This document shows, one piece after another, positions 46,587 through 54,042 of a DNA stretch of 64,000 nucleotides. A program made the position numbers and the translations under genes. Every line of letters begins with the position of its first letter. Within the stretch, counting starts at the first letter, position 1. This DNA is from Cellulomonas sp. APG4 (lineage in GTDB: Bacteria; Actinomycetota; Actinomycetes; Actinomycetales; Cellulomonadaceae): assembly GCF_009996735.1 (NCBI RefSeq), contig NZ_JAACYI010000003.1, positions 124,001-188,000 on the forward strand. The letters are read 5' to 3'. The notes under the pieces are model-generated. The model worked only from the letters and a program-made list of their open reading frames with translations. It did no database searches and was not told the origin of the DNA.

Positions 46587-46755
46587 CCTGGTTCTCCTGT
46601 CGTAGTTCGACGGCGCCGCAGCCACGGCACCGGGCCACGGTCACGCCGCGGACGCTTCGTGAGGGCGTGACGTCCCACCCGGGCCGCTCGCAGCGCGACC
46701 GGTGTGTGGTCGTTGTCGCCGCAGTGATCGGAGTGCCGGCGTGCATCTCAGCCAC
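46579..46755 (-). CDS. Small zinc-binding protein, tandem paralogue B
   Basis: A 58-aa protein, GTG 46755 in a GTGGCTGA overlap. RCERPGWDVTPSRSVRGVTV and ARCRGCGAVELRQE align with the next-upstream protein (CDQPGWDLDP; ARCRGCGATVEIRQE), indicating tandem duplication. The cysteines form a small C-x(n)-C-x2-C knuckle. Confidence 0.55.
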   Translation of the reverse strand: MAEMHAGTPITAATTTTHRSRCERPGWDVTPSRSVRGVTVARCRGCGAVELRQENQGG

Positions 46756-46897
46756 GAGGGCGCTCCTGTCGGATCTCGACGGTGGCGCCACACCCGCGAC
46801 AGCGCGCAGTCGTGACGCCGTGGGCGGAGCCGGCCGGGTCGAGGTCCCACCCGGGCTGGTCGCAGTCGGGCTGATGCATCGGAGTTCTCTCGGTCAT
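46748..46897 (-). CDS. Small zinc-binding protein, tandem paralogue A
   Basis: A 49-aa protein, ATG 46897 overlapping the upstream stop (ATGA). DCDQPGWDLDPAGSAHGVTT then ARCRGCGATVEIRQERPRG. It is a close paralogue of the following 58-aa protein; both are short knuckle proteins of unknown role. Confidence 0.55.
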   Translation of the reverse strand: MTERTPMHQPDCDQPGWDLDPAGSAHGVTTARCRGCGATVEIRQERPRG

Positions 46898-47568
46898 CGC
46901 CCGAACACTCCGATCACGACGAGCTGAGCCGACCCCGTCGGAACGGTGCCCTGCCACTGGAGGCTCACTGGGACCGTCGTGCCCGACGGGGCGAGAGTGC
47001 GCTGGTGCAGCACGGGCCGGGCCTCATTCGTCGAGGGCTCAATGTTCTCCGTCGAGGCCGGCCCCATCTCACCTGCGATGTTGATGCGCCCGGAGATCGA
47101 CCCGCCCGAGAGGCCCGCGGCGCCTGCGACGAAGCCCGAGGCCATGACGACGCCCGTGCTCGCCCACGCCGGGATCGTGAGGTTCGCGCTGACGGCGACA
47201 CCGAACGTTGCCGGCGGGGACGCTGCGCTGATCGAGCCGGTGTTGCCCGCGAACGTGACGGGGTTGGCGAGCGCGTCGTTGCTGATCGACCCGTTCGGTA
47301 CGGCGAGATCGCCGGAGAACACCGCGTCACCTCCGACGTTCATCGCCCCGTCGAACCGGGCGTTGCCTTCGCCGTCGAGCTCCCACGTGTCGGCCTCGGA
47401 CGCCAGGCGACCCGACGTGACCCGTAGGACGCCCTCAGCGACGCTCAGGCCCGCGTTCTTCAGCAGGTAGTTCACCCGCTGCCGGGTCTCCTCACGCACC
47501 TTCTTGACCTCGGACCACACCCGCGCGAACGGGTCGGTCTCCTGGCGCCGCCACTCACTGCTGCTCAT
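46894..47568 (-). CDS. Phage tail-fibre-like protein
   Basis: A 224-aa protein, ATG 47568 after AGAGGAGA. A helical N-terminus (FARVWSEVKKVREETRQRV) leads into repetitive beta-rich sequence (SVAEGVLRVTSGRLASEADT; GDAVFSGDLAVPNGSISNDA) and a Gly/Ser/Ala-rich C-terminal domain. The style is that of actinophage minor tail or fibre proteins. In an element without other virion genes it could modify a helper virion, but the call is structural analogy only. Confidence 0.5.
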   Translation of the reverse strand: MSSSEWRRQETDPFARVWSEVKKVREETRQRVNYLLKNAGLSVAEGVLRVTSGRLASEADTWELDGEGNARFDGAMNVGGDAVFSGDLAVPNGSISNDALANPVTFAGNTGSISAASPPATFGVAVSANLTIPAWASTGVVMASGFVAGAAGLSGGSISGRINIAGEMGPASTENIEPSTNEARPVLHQRTLAPSGTTVPVSLQWQGTVPTGSAQLVVIGVFGR

Positions 47569-47579
47569 GCCGTCTCCTC

Positions 47580-47840
47580 TCACGCGCCGCTGCGGCGCTG
47601 GGTCTCTGTCAGGCCGCCGAGGACACCAGCGACCTCTCTCGGGTCGGTGGTGGTCCCGTACTCGCGGCAGGCGCCCAGCGCCGGGCAGCCCCAGCACAGG
47701 CGGGCCGCGACACGCTGCTCAGCAGTGCTCTCCGAGGTCCACAAGCCCCGGTCGGGCATGGGGAGGGTCCAGCACGTCGGCGGGCTGCCCGCCTCGGTCA
47801 GCACGTCCAGGTGGGCCAGGAACTCGGCGCGGGCGGTCAT
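47580..47840 (-). CDS. WhiB-like protein in element 2
   Basis: An 86-aa protein, ATG 47840 in an ATGA overlap with the helicase gene. Cysteines are in PTCWTLPMPDRG and ARLCWGCPALGACREYG (C-x2-C-x5-C), followed by EVAGVLGGLTETQRR, where the usual WGG turn is VLGG. Such phage-borne WhiB-like proteins can compete with host WhiB proteins for sigma factor. Confidence 0.78.
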   Translation of the reverse strand: MTARAEFLAHLDVLTEAGSPPTCWTLPMPDRGLWTSESTAEQRVAARLCWGCPALGACREYGTTTDPREVAGVLGGLTETQRRSGA

Positions 47841-48949
47841 GCGGCCACCTCGCAGCCGACGTGCGCGGTCTCGCCGCTGTCGACCAGCCACGGATCGAGC
47901 TGTTCACCGCAGCCCCTACAGGTGGTGTAGGAAGCGTCGGATGTGTAGGAGGTTCCTACGCTTCCTACGGTTCCTACAGGGGTGCTGAGAGGCCCGTAGA
48001 GCCCCCGGCCGAGCCTGACAATCCGCCCGGCTCGCTCAGCTCGGAGCAGGTAAGTCCCCGCATCCTTCTCGGTGAGGCTCAGGGTGTCGGCCACCTCCTT
48101 GGCCCTGACGCCCTCCGGCCGCTCCGTGACGTGTGCAACGACGCGAGCCGACGTGTCGCCCAGCCCTTCGGTCACCTTCGTCTGCTGTGCTGCCCGCGCC
48201 GCGTCGGCGAGTGAGGACCCGCGCAGCGTCCACGCACCGTCCGCCACTGTGATCGCGTACTCGCACTCAGGAACATCACGGCCGGTGACCCTCAGAACGC
48301 CGTCAGCCTCGTTGCGGGGCCGAGACAGGGACACGGTGAAGTCAGCGGCTCCGTTGAGGCCGTTGGTGCCACTGGTGCTGTCCATCCAGTCCTCGGACGC
48401 GGCCTTGCGGACGTGGTGCACCACCAGCAGCGTCGTCCCCGGGTGATCGTCGGACAGCGCCTTGAGATGGCCGCCGATGCGGTAGTCACGTGCGTAGGCA
48501 GACTCGCCGGGCAACGACGGCGGGGTGACCTTGCCGAGGGTGTCGAGCACCACGAGCGGACGGCGGTCGCCGTGCTGCTCGAGCCACGCCCGAGTCAGGT
48601 CGAGCACGTCGGCCGGGGTAGCCCTGGTCGTGTAGTGGAGCCCGGTAGGGATCGGCTCCTCGCCGAGCAGCCGACGGCACCGGTCCTGCAAACGGCGGTC
48701 GCCGTCCTCGAGCGCTAGCAGCAGCACGGGCCGCGCCTCGCCCACTGGAACCTTGCCGAACGCGCGCCCGCCGGCTGCGACGGCCAGGACGATGCCGAGG
48801 GTGGCCCAGGACTTGCCTGCCTTCGGAGGGCCGGTGAACAGGCCGAAGCCCTCGGGCACGATGCCCGGGACGGCCCAGGACAGCGGCGGGAAGCTCTGCG
48901 CGTCGAGCCAGTCGCCGGTACGAATGCGGTTGAGGATCTCGCCACTCAT
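47837..48949 (-). CDS. RepA-like AAA replicative helicase
   Basis: A 370-aa protein; ATG 48949 overlaps the preceding stop. Walker A is GLFTGPPKAGKSWATLGI, Walker B is PLVVLDTLGKVTP, and LLVVHHVRKAASEDWMDSTS is the following RecA-core motif, typical of RepA/AAA_25 hexameric helicases in phages and satellites. A winged helix (VRAKEVADTLSLTEKDAGTY) follows. The C-terminus has a low-complexity VGTVGSVGTSYTSDASYTT linker before a CRGC knuckle. It would drive autonomous replication of the element. Confidence 0.82.
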   Translation of the reverse strand: MSGEILNRIRTGDWLDAQSFPPLSWAVPGIVPEGFGLFTGPPKAGKSWATLGIVLAVAAGGRAFGKVPVGEARPVLLLALEDGDRRLQDRCRRLLGEEPIPTGLHYTTRATPADVLDLTRAWLEQHGDRRPLVVLDTLGKVTPPSLPGESAYARDYRIGGHLKALSDDHPGTTLLVVHHVRKAASEDWMDSTSGTNGLNGAADFTVSLSRPRNEADGVLRVTGRDVPECEYAITVADGAWTLRGSSLADAARAAQQTKVTEGLGDTSARVVAHVTERPEGVRAKEVADTLSLTEKDAGTYLLRAERAGRIVRLGRGLYGPLSTPVGTVGSVGTSYTSDASYTTCRGCGEQLDPWLVDSGETAHVGCEVAA

Positions 48950-49299
48950 GCGACACCTCGCTTCCGCCAAAGCCGCCGAGCCGCGGCCGCGCGCTCTGGC
49001 TGGCCCCGTCGCTCCGCCATCACGGCGACGTCGTCTGCGAGGGCCGAAGGCATCACGGCCGCCCTAATCGCAGCCCACTCGGCCGCGAGCTCGGCGTCGT
49101 AGCGGCGCCGCTCCATCTCGGCCCCTGCGATGCACCCAGCCTCGTAGTAGGCCGTGGCGACCTCGCGGCCCCGGGGTGTCATCTCGTGGAGTGCTGGCAC
49201 CCGCCGTGGGAGACTGGTTCCAGCTGAGGCGCCCACCTGAGCATCTGAGAGGCGGTCCGTTGCCCGCGGGCCGCTTTCTCGCTGTCTGGGGTCCGTCAT
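48946..49299 (-). CDS. Hypothetical helical protein upstream of the helicase
   Basis: A 117-aa protein, coupled on both sides by ATGA overlaps. The N-terminal 35 residues look disordered, followed by helices (GREVATAYYEAGCIAGAEME; ELAAEWAAIRAAVMPSALAD) and a basic end. No family recognised; possibly a helicase accessory factor by position. Confidence 0.5.
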   Translation of the reverse strand: MTDPRQRESGPRATDRLSDAQVGASAGTSLPRRVPALHEMTPRGREVATAYYEAGCIAGAEMERRRYDAELAAEWAAIRAAVMPSALADDVAVMAERRGQPERAAAARRLWRKRGVA

Positions 49300-49487
49300 G
49301 CCGCACCCGCCGGGATGGGGCGCAGCAGGGCCTCGTCAGCCTCGTTGAGGTCGACCTTGACCAGGCGGCCGACGCGGTAGGCCCTGAGGGTGCCGTCAGC
49401 GATACGTCGACGGATCGTGCGGGGGTGGACGTCGTAGCGCTTGGCTGCGGCGGAGACGCTGACCAAGGCGAGCGTCGATCGGTTCAC
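49296..49487 (-). CDS. Excisionase-like HTH protein of element 2
   Basis: A 63-aa protein starting with GTG at 49487 after GGGAGG. LVSVSAAAKRYDVHPRTIRR and RIADGTLRAYRVGRLVKVDL form a MerR/HTH_17 winged helix with the wing R-x-G-R, typical of excisionases. It starts the long leftward operon and probably also sets integration direction with the neighbouring integrase. Confidence 0.75.
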   Translation of the reverse strand: MNRSTLALVSVSAAAKRYDVHPRTIRRRIADGTLRAYRVGRLVKVDLNEADEALLRPIPAGAA

Positions 49488-49537
49488 GGGGAGCCTCCCG
49501 GGGCATTCGAAAATGCCCGGGGCTGCCCGGATGTCAA

Positions 49538-49942
49538 CTAGAGTCTGTCAGCGATCCCCGCGAGAGTCACACGCGCCACGCCGTGCACCCTCAGGGTTTC
49601 CAGGATTGGGTCAAGCTTCCGCGCATTGACGGGCACGGTCTCCCCGCAGGTCTGGCACTCGAAGCGGTAGCGATGGCCGTAGTCCATGCCGGGCACTAGG
49701 TCTACTGGGGCGTGAGTTAGGCCCGAGCGTCCCAGCCTGCGGGCTTCGCCGAAGTAGGTCTGCAAGGCCTGCGAGCCCGCAGCGTCGATCCATGCCAAGA
49801 ATCCATGTCGGGTCGACCCTGGCTCGCCATTCGGCCGGGCACGATGCGCCAGCCGCGCGACCATCTCCGGCGGCGCGGCCACGTCCTTGCCTCGGTGGTG
49901 ACACTCGACCTCGAGCGTGAAGTCGACCACTGGATCGTTCAC
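49538..49942 (-). CDS. Hypothetical protein cotranscribed with the integrase
   Basis: A 134-aa protein with GTG 49942 overlapping the integrase stop (GTGA). VVDFTLEVECHHRGKDVAAP and later YRFECQTCGETVPVNARKLD (CxxC) suggest a small zinc-containing domain reminiscent of ribbon proteins in actinobacterial islands. No function recognised. Confidence 0.55.
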   Translation of the reverse strand: MNDPVVDFTLEVECHHRGKDVAAPPEMVARLAHRARPNGEPGSTRHGFLAWIDAAGSQALQTYFGEARRLGRSGLTHAPVDLVPGMDYGHRYRFECQTCGETVPVNARKLDPILETLRVHGVARVTLAGIADRL

Positions 49943-51063
49943 TGTCCACCCCCGACCATCGCGGATAGGGCTTCGGCGATCTGCGCGTCCCTGCCCTTCG
50001 CGGCGTGCTGGTAGCGCATCGCCGCCGACGGAGTCGAGTGGCCGAGCCGGGCCATGAGCTCGGCCAGCGTCGCGCCCGTGTGAGCGGCGAGGACGGCACC
50101 TGTGTGCCGCAGGACGTGCGGGGTGAGGTCTGGGCGCCCGATCGAGGCCCGAGCGCGGTTGAAGTGCCACAGGAAGGACGAGTGGGCCAGGTGGTCGCCG
50201 TCAGCGGCTGGGAACAGCAGGCCGTCCCTCCCCCAGGCGGCGTGCGTCGCGATGTGGTCGCGCAGCAGAGGCACCACGTGCGGCGGGATCGCGATGTCAC
50301 GGCGTCCGGCGTCGGACTTGGTTTCCCCCACCACGAGCGCCCCGTTGGTGCGCACGACCGCACGTCGCACCTTGAGCACGCCGTTCTTGAGGTCGACGTC
50401 CTTGCGTCGCAGCTCGGCCGCCTCACCGAACCGCAGCGCACACCACGCCATGAGGACGACCATCGCGCGCAGACGCTCGGGCATCTCCGCGGCCAGCGCG
50501 GTCAGATCCTCGAGGGATGCTGGCTCGATCTTCTTCGCCCGCTTGGTCGCGCCGGCGCCCTTGACCCGGCACGGGCTCTTGACGACCTTGTCGCGGCGCT
50601 CGGCGTCACGGTAGATCGTCCGCAGCAGGGCGTAGGCGTGGGCACGGTAGGTGGGCCCGGTCTGCTCGTGCAGCGCGTCGTGCCAGTCCTCGACGTCGTC
50701 GAGCGTGACAGCGGTCAGCGGTCGCGTGCCGAACGTCGGGAGGATGAAGCGCTCGAGGAGACGCTCGTAGTGCTCGAGGGTGCGGGGCTTGAGCGGCTTC
50801 TCTGCGTGCTGGCGCCTGCGCAACCACCCGGCCGCGTACTCCCCGAACGTCGTGACCGCCTTGGCGCGGCGGCGCTCGGCAGGCGCGACCCACGTGCCCT
50901 CAGAGATCATGCGCCGCTCGAGAGCCAGCCACGCCTCTCCGTCGAGCTGCGTGTCGAAGGTCGAGGTGGCCGTGTGCCGGGCGAGGTCCGGGCCGATGTA
51001 GGACGCCTGCCATCGCTTGCTCGGCAGCCTGCGGAGCTTGCCGAATCCTCGTCGCGCTGCCAC
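49939..51063 (-). CDS. Tyrosine integrase of element 2
   Basis: A 374-aa recombinase. GTG 51063 has AGAGGTGG upstream; the open frame further upstream runs through the tRNA remnant (giving the tell-tale ATGLEPVT peptide) and is not coding. The N-terminal arm-binding region is basic; FGEYAAGWLRRRQHAEKPLK begins the core-binding domain. Catalytic residues are Arg in WCALRFGEAAELRR, Lys in GETKSDAGRRDI, HVLRHTGAV (H-x-x-R), GHSTPSAAMRYQHA with Tyr. It lies next to the att copy, the usual satellite arrangement. Confidence 0.93.
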   Translation of the reverse strand: MAARRGFGKLRRLPSKRWQASYIGPDLARHTATSTFDTQLDGEAWLALERRMISEGTWVAPAERRRAKAVTTFGEYAAGWLRRRQHAEKPLKPRTLEHYERLLERFILPTFGTRPLTAVTLDDVEDWHDALHEQTGPTYRAHAYALLRTIYRDAERRDKVVKSPCRVKGAGATKRAKKIEPASLEDLTALAAEMPERLRAMVVLMAWCALRFGEAAELRRKDVDLKNGVLKVRRAVVRTNGALVVGETKSDAGRRDIAIPPHVVPLLRDHIATHAAWGRDGLLFPAADGDHLAHSSFLWHFNRARASIGRPDLTPHVLRHTGAVLAAHTGATLAELMARLGHSTPSAAMRYQHAAKGRDAQIAEALSAMVGGGQ

Positions 51064-51211
51064 CCGTGACCACCTCTCGTGCACCCTGCGTGCACTAACA
51101 GAGTACCCCCGTGTCCTCTTGTGTCCACGTCCGACACTCGTTACTGTGAGCCGTATTCGCAGGTGAGAGGCCCGTATCCGCAGGTCGGTCCAGTCACGAC
51201 GATGGGCCGGT

Positions 51212-51241
51212 GTTACTGGTTCGAGTCCAGTCGCGGGAGCA
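51212..51241 (+). repeat. att direct repeat, displaced tRNA-Asn 3' end
   Basis: Thirty bases identical to 42408-42437. Only the T-arm and acceptor strand are present, so this is not a tRNA gene. Confidence 0.92.
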
Positions 51242-51245
51242 CCCG

Positions 51246-51270
51246 AGGGCCCCACCCGTGGTGGGGCCCT
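51246..51270 (+). terminator. Original tRNA-Asn terminator, displaced by element 2
   Basis: AGGGCCCCAC and GTGGGGCCCT form a perfect 10-bp stem with loop CCGTG, followed by TCGTC. It sits five bases after the displaced tRNA end, where the host terminator would have been before integration. Confidence 0.75.
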
Positions 51271-51373
51271 TCGTCATCCTGGGGTTCGCCTCCGTCGCGA
51301 GCGGGAGGTGGCCGTCCACGGCTCCACCGTGCGGCCGAGGCCCGCCGACGCCGGCGCACCTAACGTCGTCCTC

Positions 51374-51586
51374 ATGGAGAACGACGAGACCGGCCCCGCG
51401 CCCGAAGCGTCCCAGGGACGGCCGCAGATGCTCGGTGTCGGCATCGCCCTCGGCGTCGCCGTCGGGACGGCGATCGGCGTCGCGACCGACAACGTCGGCC
51501 TCTGGCTGCCCATCGGTGTGGCGCTGGGCGTCGCGATCGGCTCGGCTCTCGGCGCCGGACGCGACGGCGACCGCCCGACCGGCTGA
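51374..51586 (+). CDS. Small glycine-zipper membrane protein
   Basis: A 70-aa protein, ATG 51374. Two hydrophobic glycine-rich helices (MLGVGIALGVAVGTAIGVAT and LPIGVALGVAIGSALGAG) with small-xxx-small spacing form a glycine zipper; both ends are charged. No function recognised. First core gene after element 2. Confidence 0.6.
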   Translation: MENDETGPAPEASQGRPQMLGVGIALGVAVGTAIGVATDNVGLWLPIGVALGVAIGSALGAGRDGDRPTG

Positions 51587-51713
51587 GGGCCAGGACCTCA
51601 GACCCTGGTGAGTGTCCGTCGCCCGGCGTACGACGGGAGGAAGGGCGGGTACCGCCGGTCCCTGCACAAGAACGTGGAGCGACGGCGTCCCGCGCGGTGG
51701 CGAGGAGGACGAG

Positions 51714-51992
51714 ATGGCTCACGACTGGCATGCAACCCTCCACCTGTCGGACGCCGACGACCCGAGGGCGGACACGGCGATGACCACGGCGCACGTGGTG
51801 CTGACGACGCGCGACACCACGCTGCACGGGTACGGCTACGCGCGCCGCAACCCCGGCGACGTCGACGTGCCTGAGGTGGGCGAGGAGCTCGCTGCGGCTC
51901 GCGCGCTGCGTGACCTTGCCGACCGCCTGCTCAAGGCGACGTCCGACGACATCTCCGAGATCGAGCACCGCGCGATCCACCTCGGTCGCTGA
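51714..51992 (+). CDS. DUF1876 (dsRBD-like) family protein
   Basis: A 92-aa protein, ATG 51714 after GAGGAGG. WHATLHLSDADDPRADTAMT and TTLHGYGYARRNPGDVDVPE with a C-terminal LADRLLKATSDDISEIEHRA helix are typical of the actinobacterial DUF1876 family. Function unknown. It is convergent with dnaG. Confidence 0.82.
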   Translation: MAHDWHATLHLSDADDPRADTAMTTAHVVLTTRDTTLHGYGYARRNPGDVDVPEVGEELAAARALRDLADRLLKATSDDISEIEHRAIHLGR

Positions 51993-52015
51993 GATCGGCG
52001 CCGACGGCCCGCAGT

Positions 52016-53965
52016 TCAGTCTCGCTCGCGCAGCGCCCGACGGCGTCCCTCGAGCCCCACGAGGTCAGCGAACGCGGCCTGGTACGCGTCGGGCTCGGCC
52101 GTCGCGTCCATGCGCTGCAGCCGTCCCCGCGCCTCGGCGATCTGCCGCGTGAGGCCGAGGTCGACGAGCGCGTCGACGACGCCGCGCACGTAGTCGTCGA
52201 TCACGTCGGGCCGGTCCTCGGGCAGGGGTGCGACCGCGAGCTCGGTCACCAGCCCGGCGACGGGGCTCGCGGCCTCGTCGCGGACGCGCTCGACCCAGCC
52301 GGAGGGCTGCGCTGCGGCCGCGGCGAGCCCACCGGCCGCGCGGATCGCCTCGTGGACCGCGCGCAGCGCGGGCACTGTGAAGGCGTCACCGGGCAGCGCG
52401 TCGAACTCCGCCGGGTCGACCGTCCCGGGGTGCTGCAGCACCGCCTCGAGCGCGTTGCGCTCGAGGCGCGCGACGGGGTCCGTGCGGTCGGGGGCAGCAG
52501 GGCGCGTGGGGGCCTCGCGACCGCCCGGGCCAGGGCCTCGCGCGCCCGGCATCGTCGGATCGTCCCGGCGCGCGGTGTCCCGCTGTGCCACCGGCGCGTT
52601 GCGCTGCCGCCCTGCCGTGGTGACCGCGGAACGCACCGAGTCGAGCTCCATCCCGAGCCACCCCGCGAGCATGCGCGCGTACTCGGGCTGCAGCGCCGCG
52701 TCCCGGATGCCCGCCACCACGGGCGCGGTCGCGCGCAGCGCGGCAACCCGCCCCTCGGCGGTCTCGAGGTCATGCGCGCGCAGGGTCGAGCGGAGGACGA
52801 ACTCGAACAGCGGCTGGCGTGCGGCGACGAGGGCCCGCACGGCCTCCGGCCCGCGTGCCTGTCGCAGCTCGCACGGGTCCATCCCGCTCTGCTCGACCGC
52901 GACGAACGTCTGCGCGTAGAAGCGCTGGTCCTCGCCGAACGCGCGCAGCGCGGCCTTCTGCCCGGCCGCGTCGCCGTCGAACGTGAAGATGATCTCGCCG
53001 CCCACCGAGGTGCCCGAGGACAGCTGCACGCCCGCGCCCGCCGAGGTGTCGCCCACCAGACGGCGGACCACCCGTGCGTGGTCGGGGCCGAACGCCGTGC
53101 CGCACGTCGCGACCGCCGTCGGCACCCCGGACAGGTGAGCGGCCATCACGTCGGTGTACCCCTCGACCACCACCACCTGCTTGGCCTTCGCGATCTCGCG
53201 CTTGGCCAGGTCGATGCCGTAGAGCACCTGGGCCTTCTTGTAGAGCGCCGTCTCGGGGCTGTTGAGGTACTTGGGGCCCTGGTCGTCGTCGAAGATCTTG
53301 CGTGCGCCGAAGCCGACGACGTCTCCCGTCACGTCGCGGATGGGCCACACGAGGCGTCCGCGGAACCGGTCGTACAGGCCCCGGTTGCCCTGGCTCATGA
53401 GCCCGCTCGCCGTGAGCTCGGCCTCGGTGAACCCCTTGCCGCGCAGGTGCCGCAGCAGGTGGTCCCAGCCCTGCGGGGCGAAGCCGACGCCGAAGTGCTC
53501 GGCTGCCGAGCGGTCGAAGCCGCGCTCGGCGAGGAAGGTGCGGCCGGCGGCGGCCCCGGGGGTCAGGAGCTGCTCGGCGTAGAACGCGGCGGCGTAGCGG
53601 TGCGCCTCGAGCAGACGCTGGCGCCGCCCGGGCTCCTCGCCAGGCCGCACCGCGCCGCCGTCCTCGTAGCGCAGCTGGATGCCCACGCGGCCCGCGAGGT
53701 GCTCGACCGCCTCGGTGAACGGCAGCCCGTCGATCTTCTGCAGGAACGAGATGACGTCCCCGCCCTCGCCGCAGCCGAAGCAGTGCCACAGGCCCACCTG
53801 AGGACGCACGTGGAACGACGGCGAGCGCTCGTCGTGGAAGGGGCACAGCCCCTTCATCGAGCCCACGCCGGCGGGCTTGAGCGTCACGTGCTCGCCCACG
53901 ACCTCCTCGATCCGGGCGCGCTCGCGGACGGCCGCCACGTCCTCGCGTCTGATCCGGCCGGCCAC
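52016..53965 (-). CDS. dnaG: DNA primase
   Basis: This 649-aa enzyme makes RNA primers for replication. GTG 53965 starts it. The N-terminal CHC2 zinc finger is GLCPFHDERSPSFHV with WHCFGCGEGGDVISF; the TOPRIM core has VVVEGYTDVMAAHLSGVPTA and IIFTFDGDAAGQKAALRAF, followed by FVAVEQSGMDPCELR. Between the TOPRIM motifs the segment VGDTSAGAGVQLSSGTSVGG is about a dozen residues longer than in mycobacterial DnaG. A low-complexity Pro/Arg/Gly linker separates the C-terminal helicase-binding domain. Confidence 0.96.
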   Translation of the reverse strand: MAGRIRREDVAAVRERARIEEVVGEHVTLKPAGVGSMKGLCPFHDERSPSFHVRPQVGLWHCFGCGEGGDVISFLQKIDGLPFTEAVEHLAGRVGIQLRYEDGGAVRPGEEPGRRQRLLEAHRYAAAFYAEQLLTPGAAAGRTFLAERGFDRSAAEHFGVGFAPQGWDHLLRHLRGKGFTEAELTASGLMSQGNRGLYDRFRGRLVWPIRDVTGDVVGFGARKIFDDDQGPKYLNSPETALYKKAQVLYGIDLAKREIAKAKQVVVVEGYTDVMAAHLSGVPTAVATCGTAFGPDHARVVRRLVGDTSAGAGVQLSSGTSVGGEIIFTFDGDAAGQKAALRAFGEDQRFYAQTFVAVEQSGMDPCELRQARGPEAVRALVAARQPLFEFVLRSTLRAHDLETAEGRVAALRATAPVVAGIRDAALQPEYARMLAGWLGMELDSVRSAVTTAGRQRNAPVAQRDTARRDDPTMPGARGPGPGGREAPTRPAAPDRTDPVARLERNALEAVLQHPGTVDPAEFDALPGDAFTVPALRAVHEAIRAAGGLAAAAAQPSGWVERVRDEAASPVAGLVTELAVAPLPEDRPDVIDDYVRGVVDALVDLGLTRQIAEARGRLQRMDATAEPDAYQAAFADLVGLEGRRRALRERD

Positions 53966-54042
53966 GGCGTGAGTCTAGGTGCTGGCCGGCGCCCCGACGT
54001 CGCCGCTCCACCGCGGCGACGTCCGCGGACCGCGGCACGCGG

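Noticed and set aside
51064-51255. N-terminal extension of the element 2 integrase
   Set aside because: It gives the ATGLEPVT peptide typical of translated tRNA 3' ends and spans the att repeat; GTG 51063 has a good ribosome-binding site.
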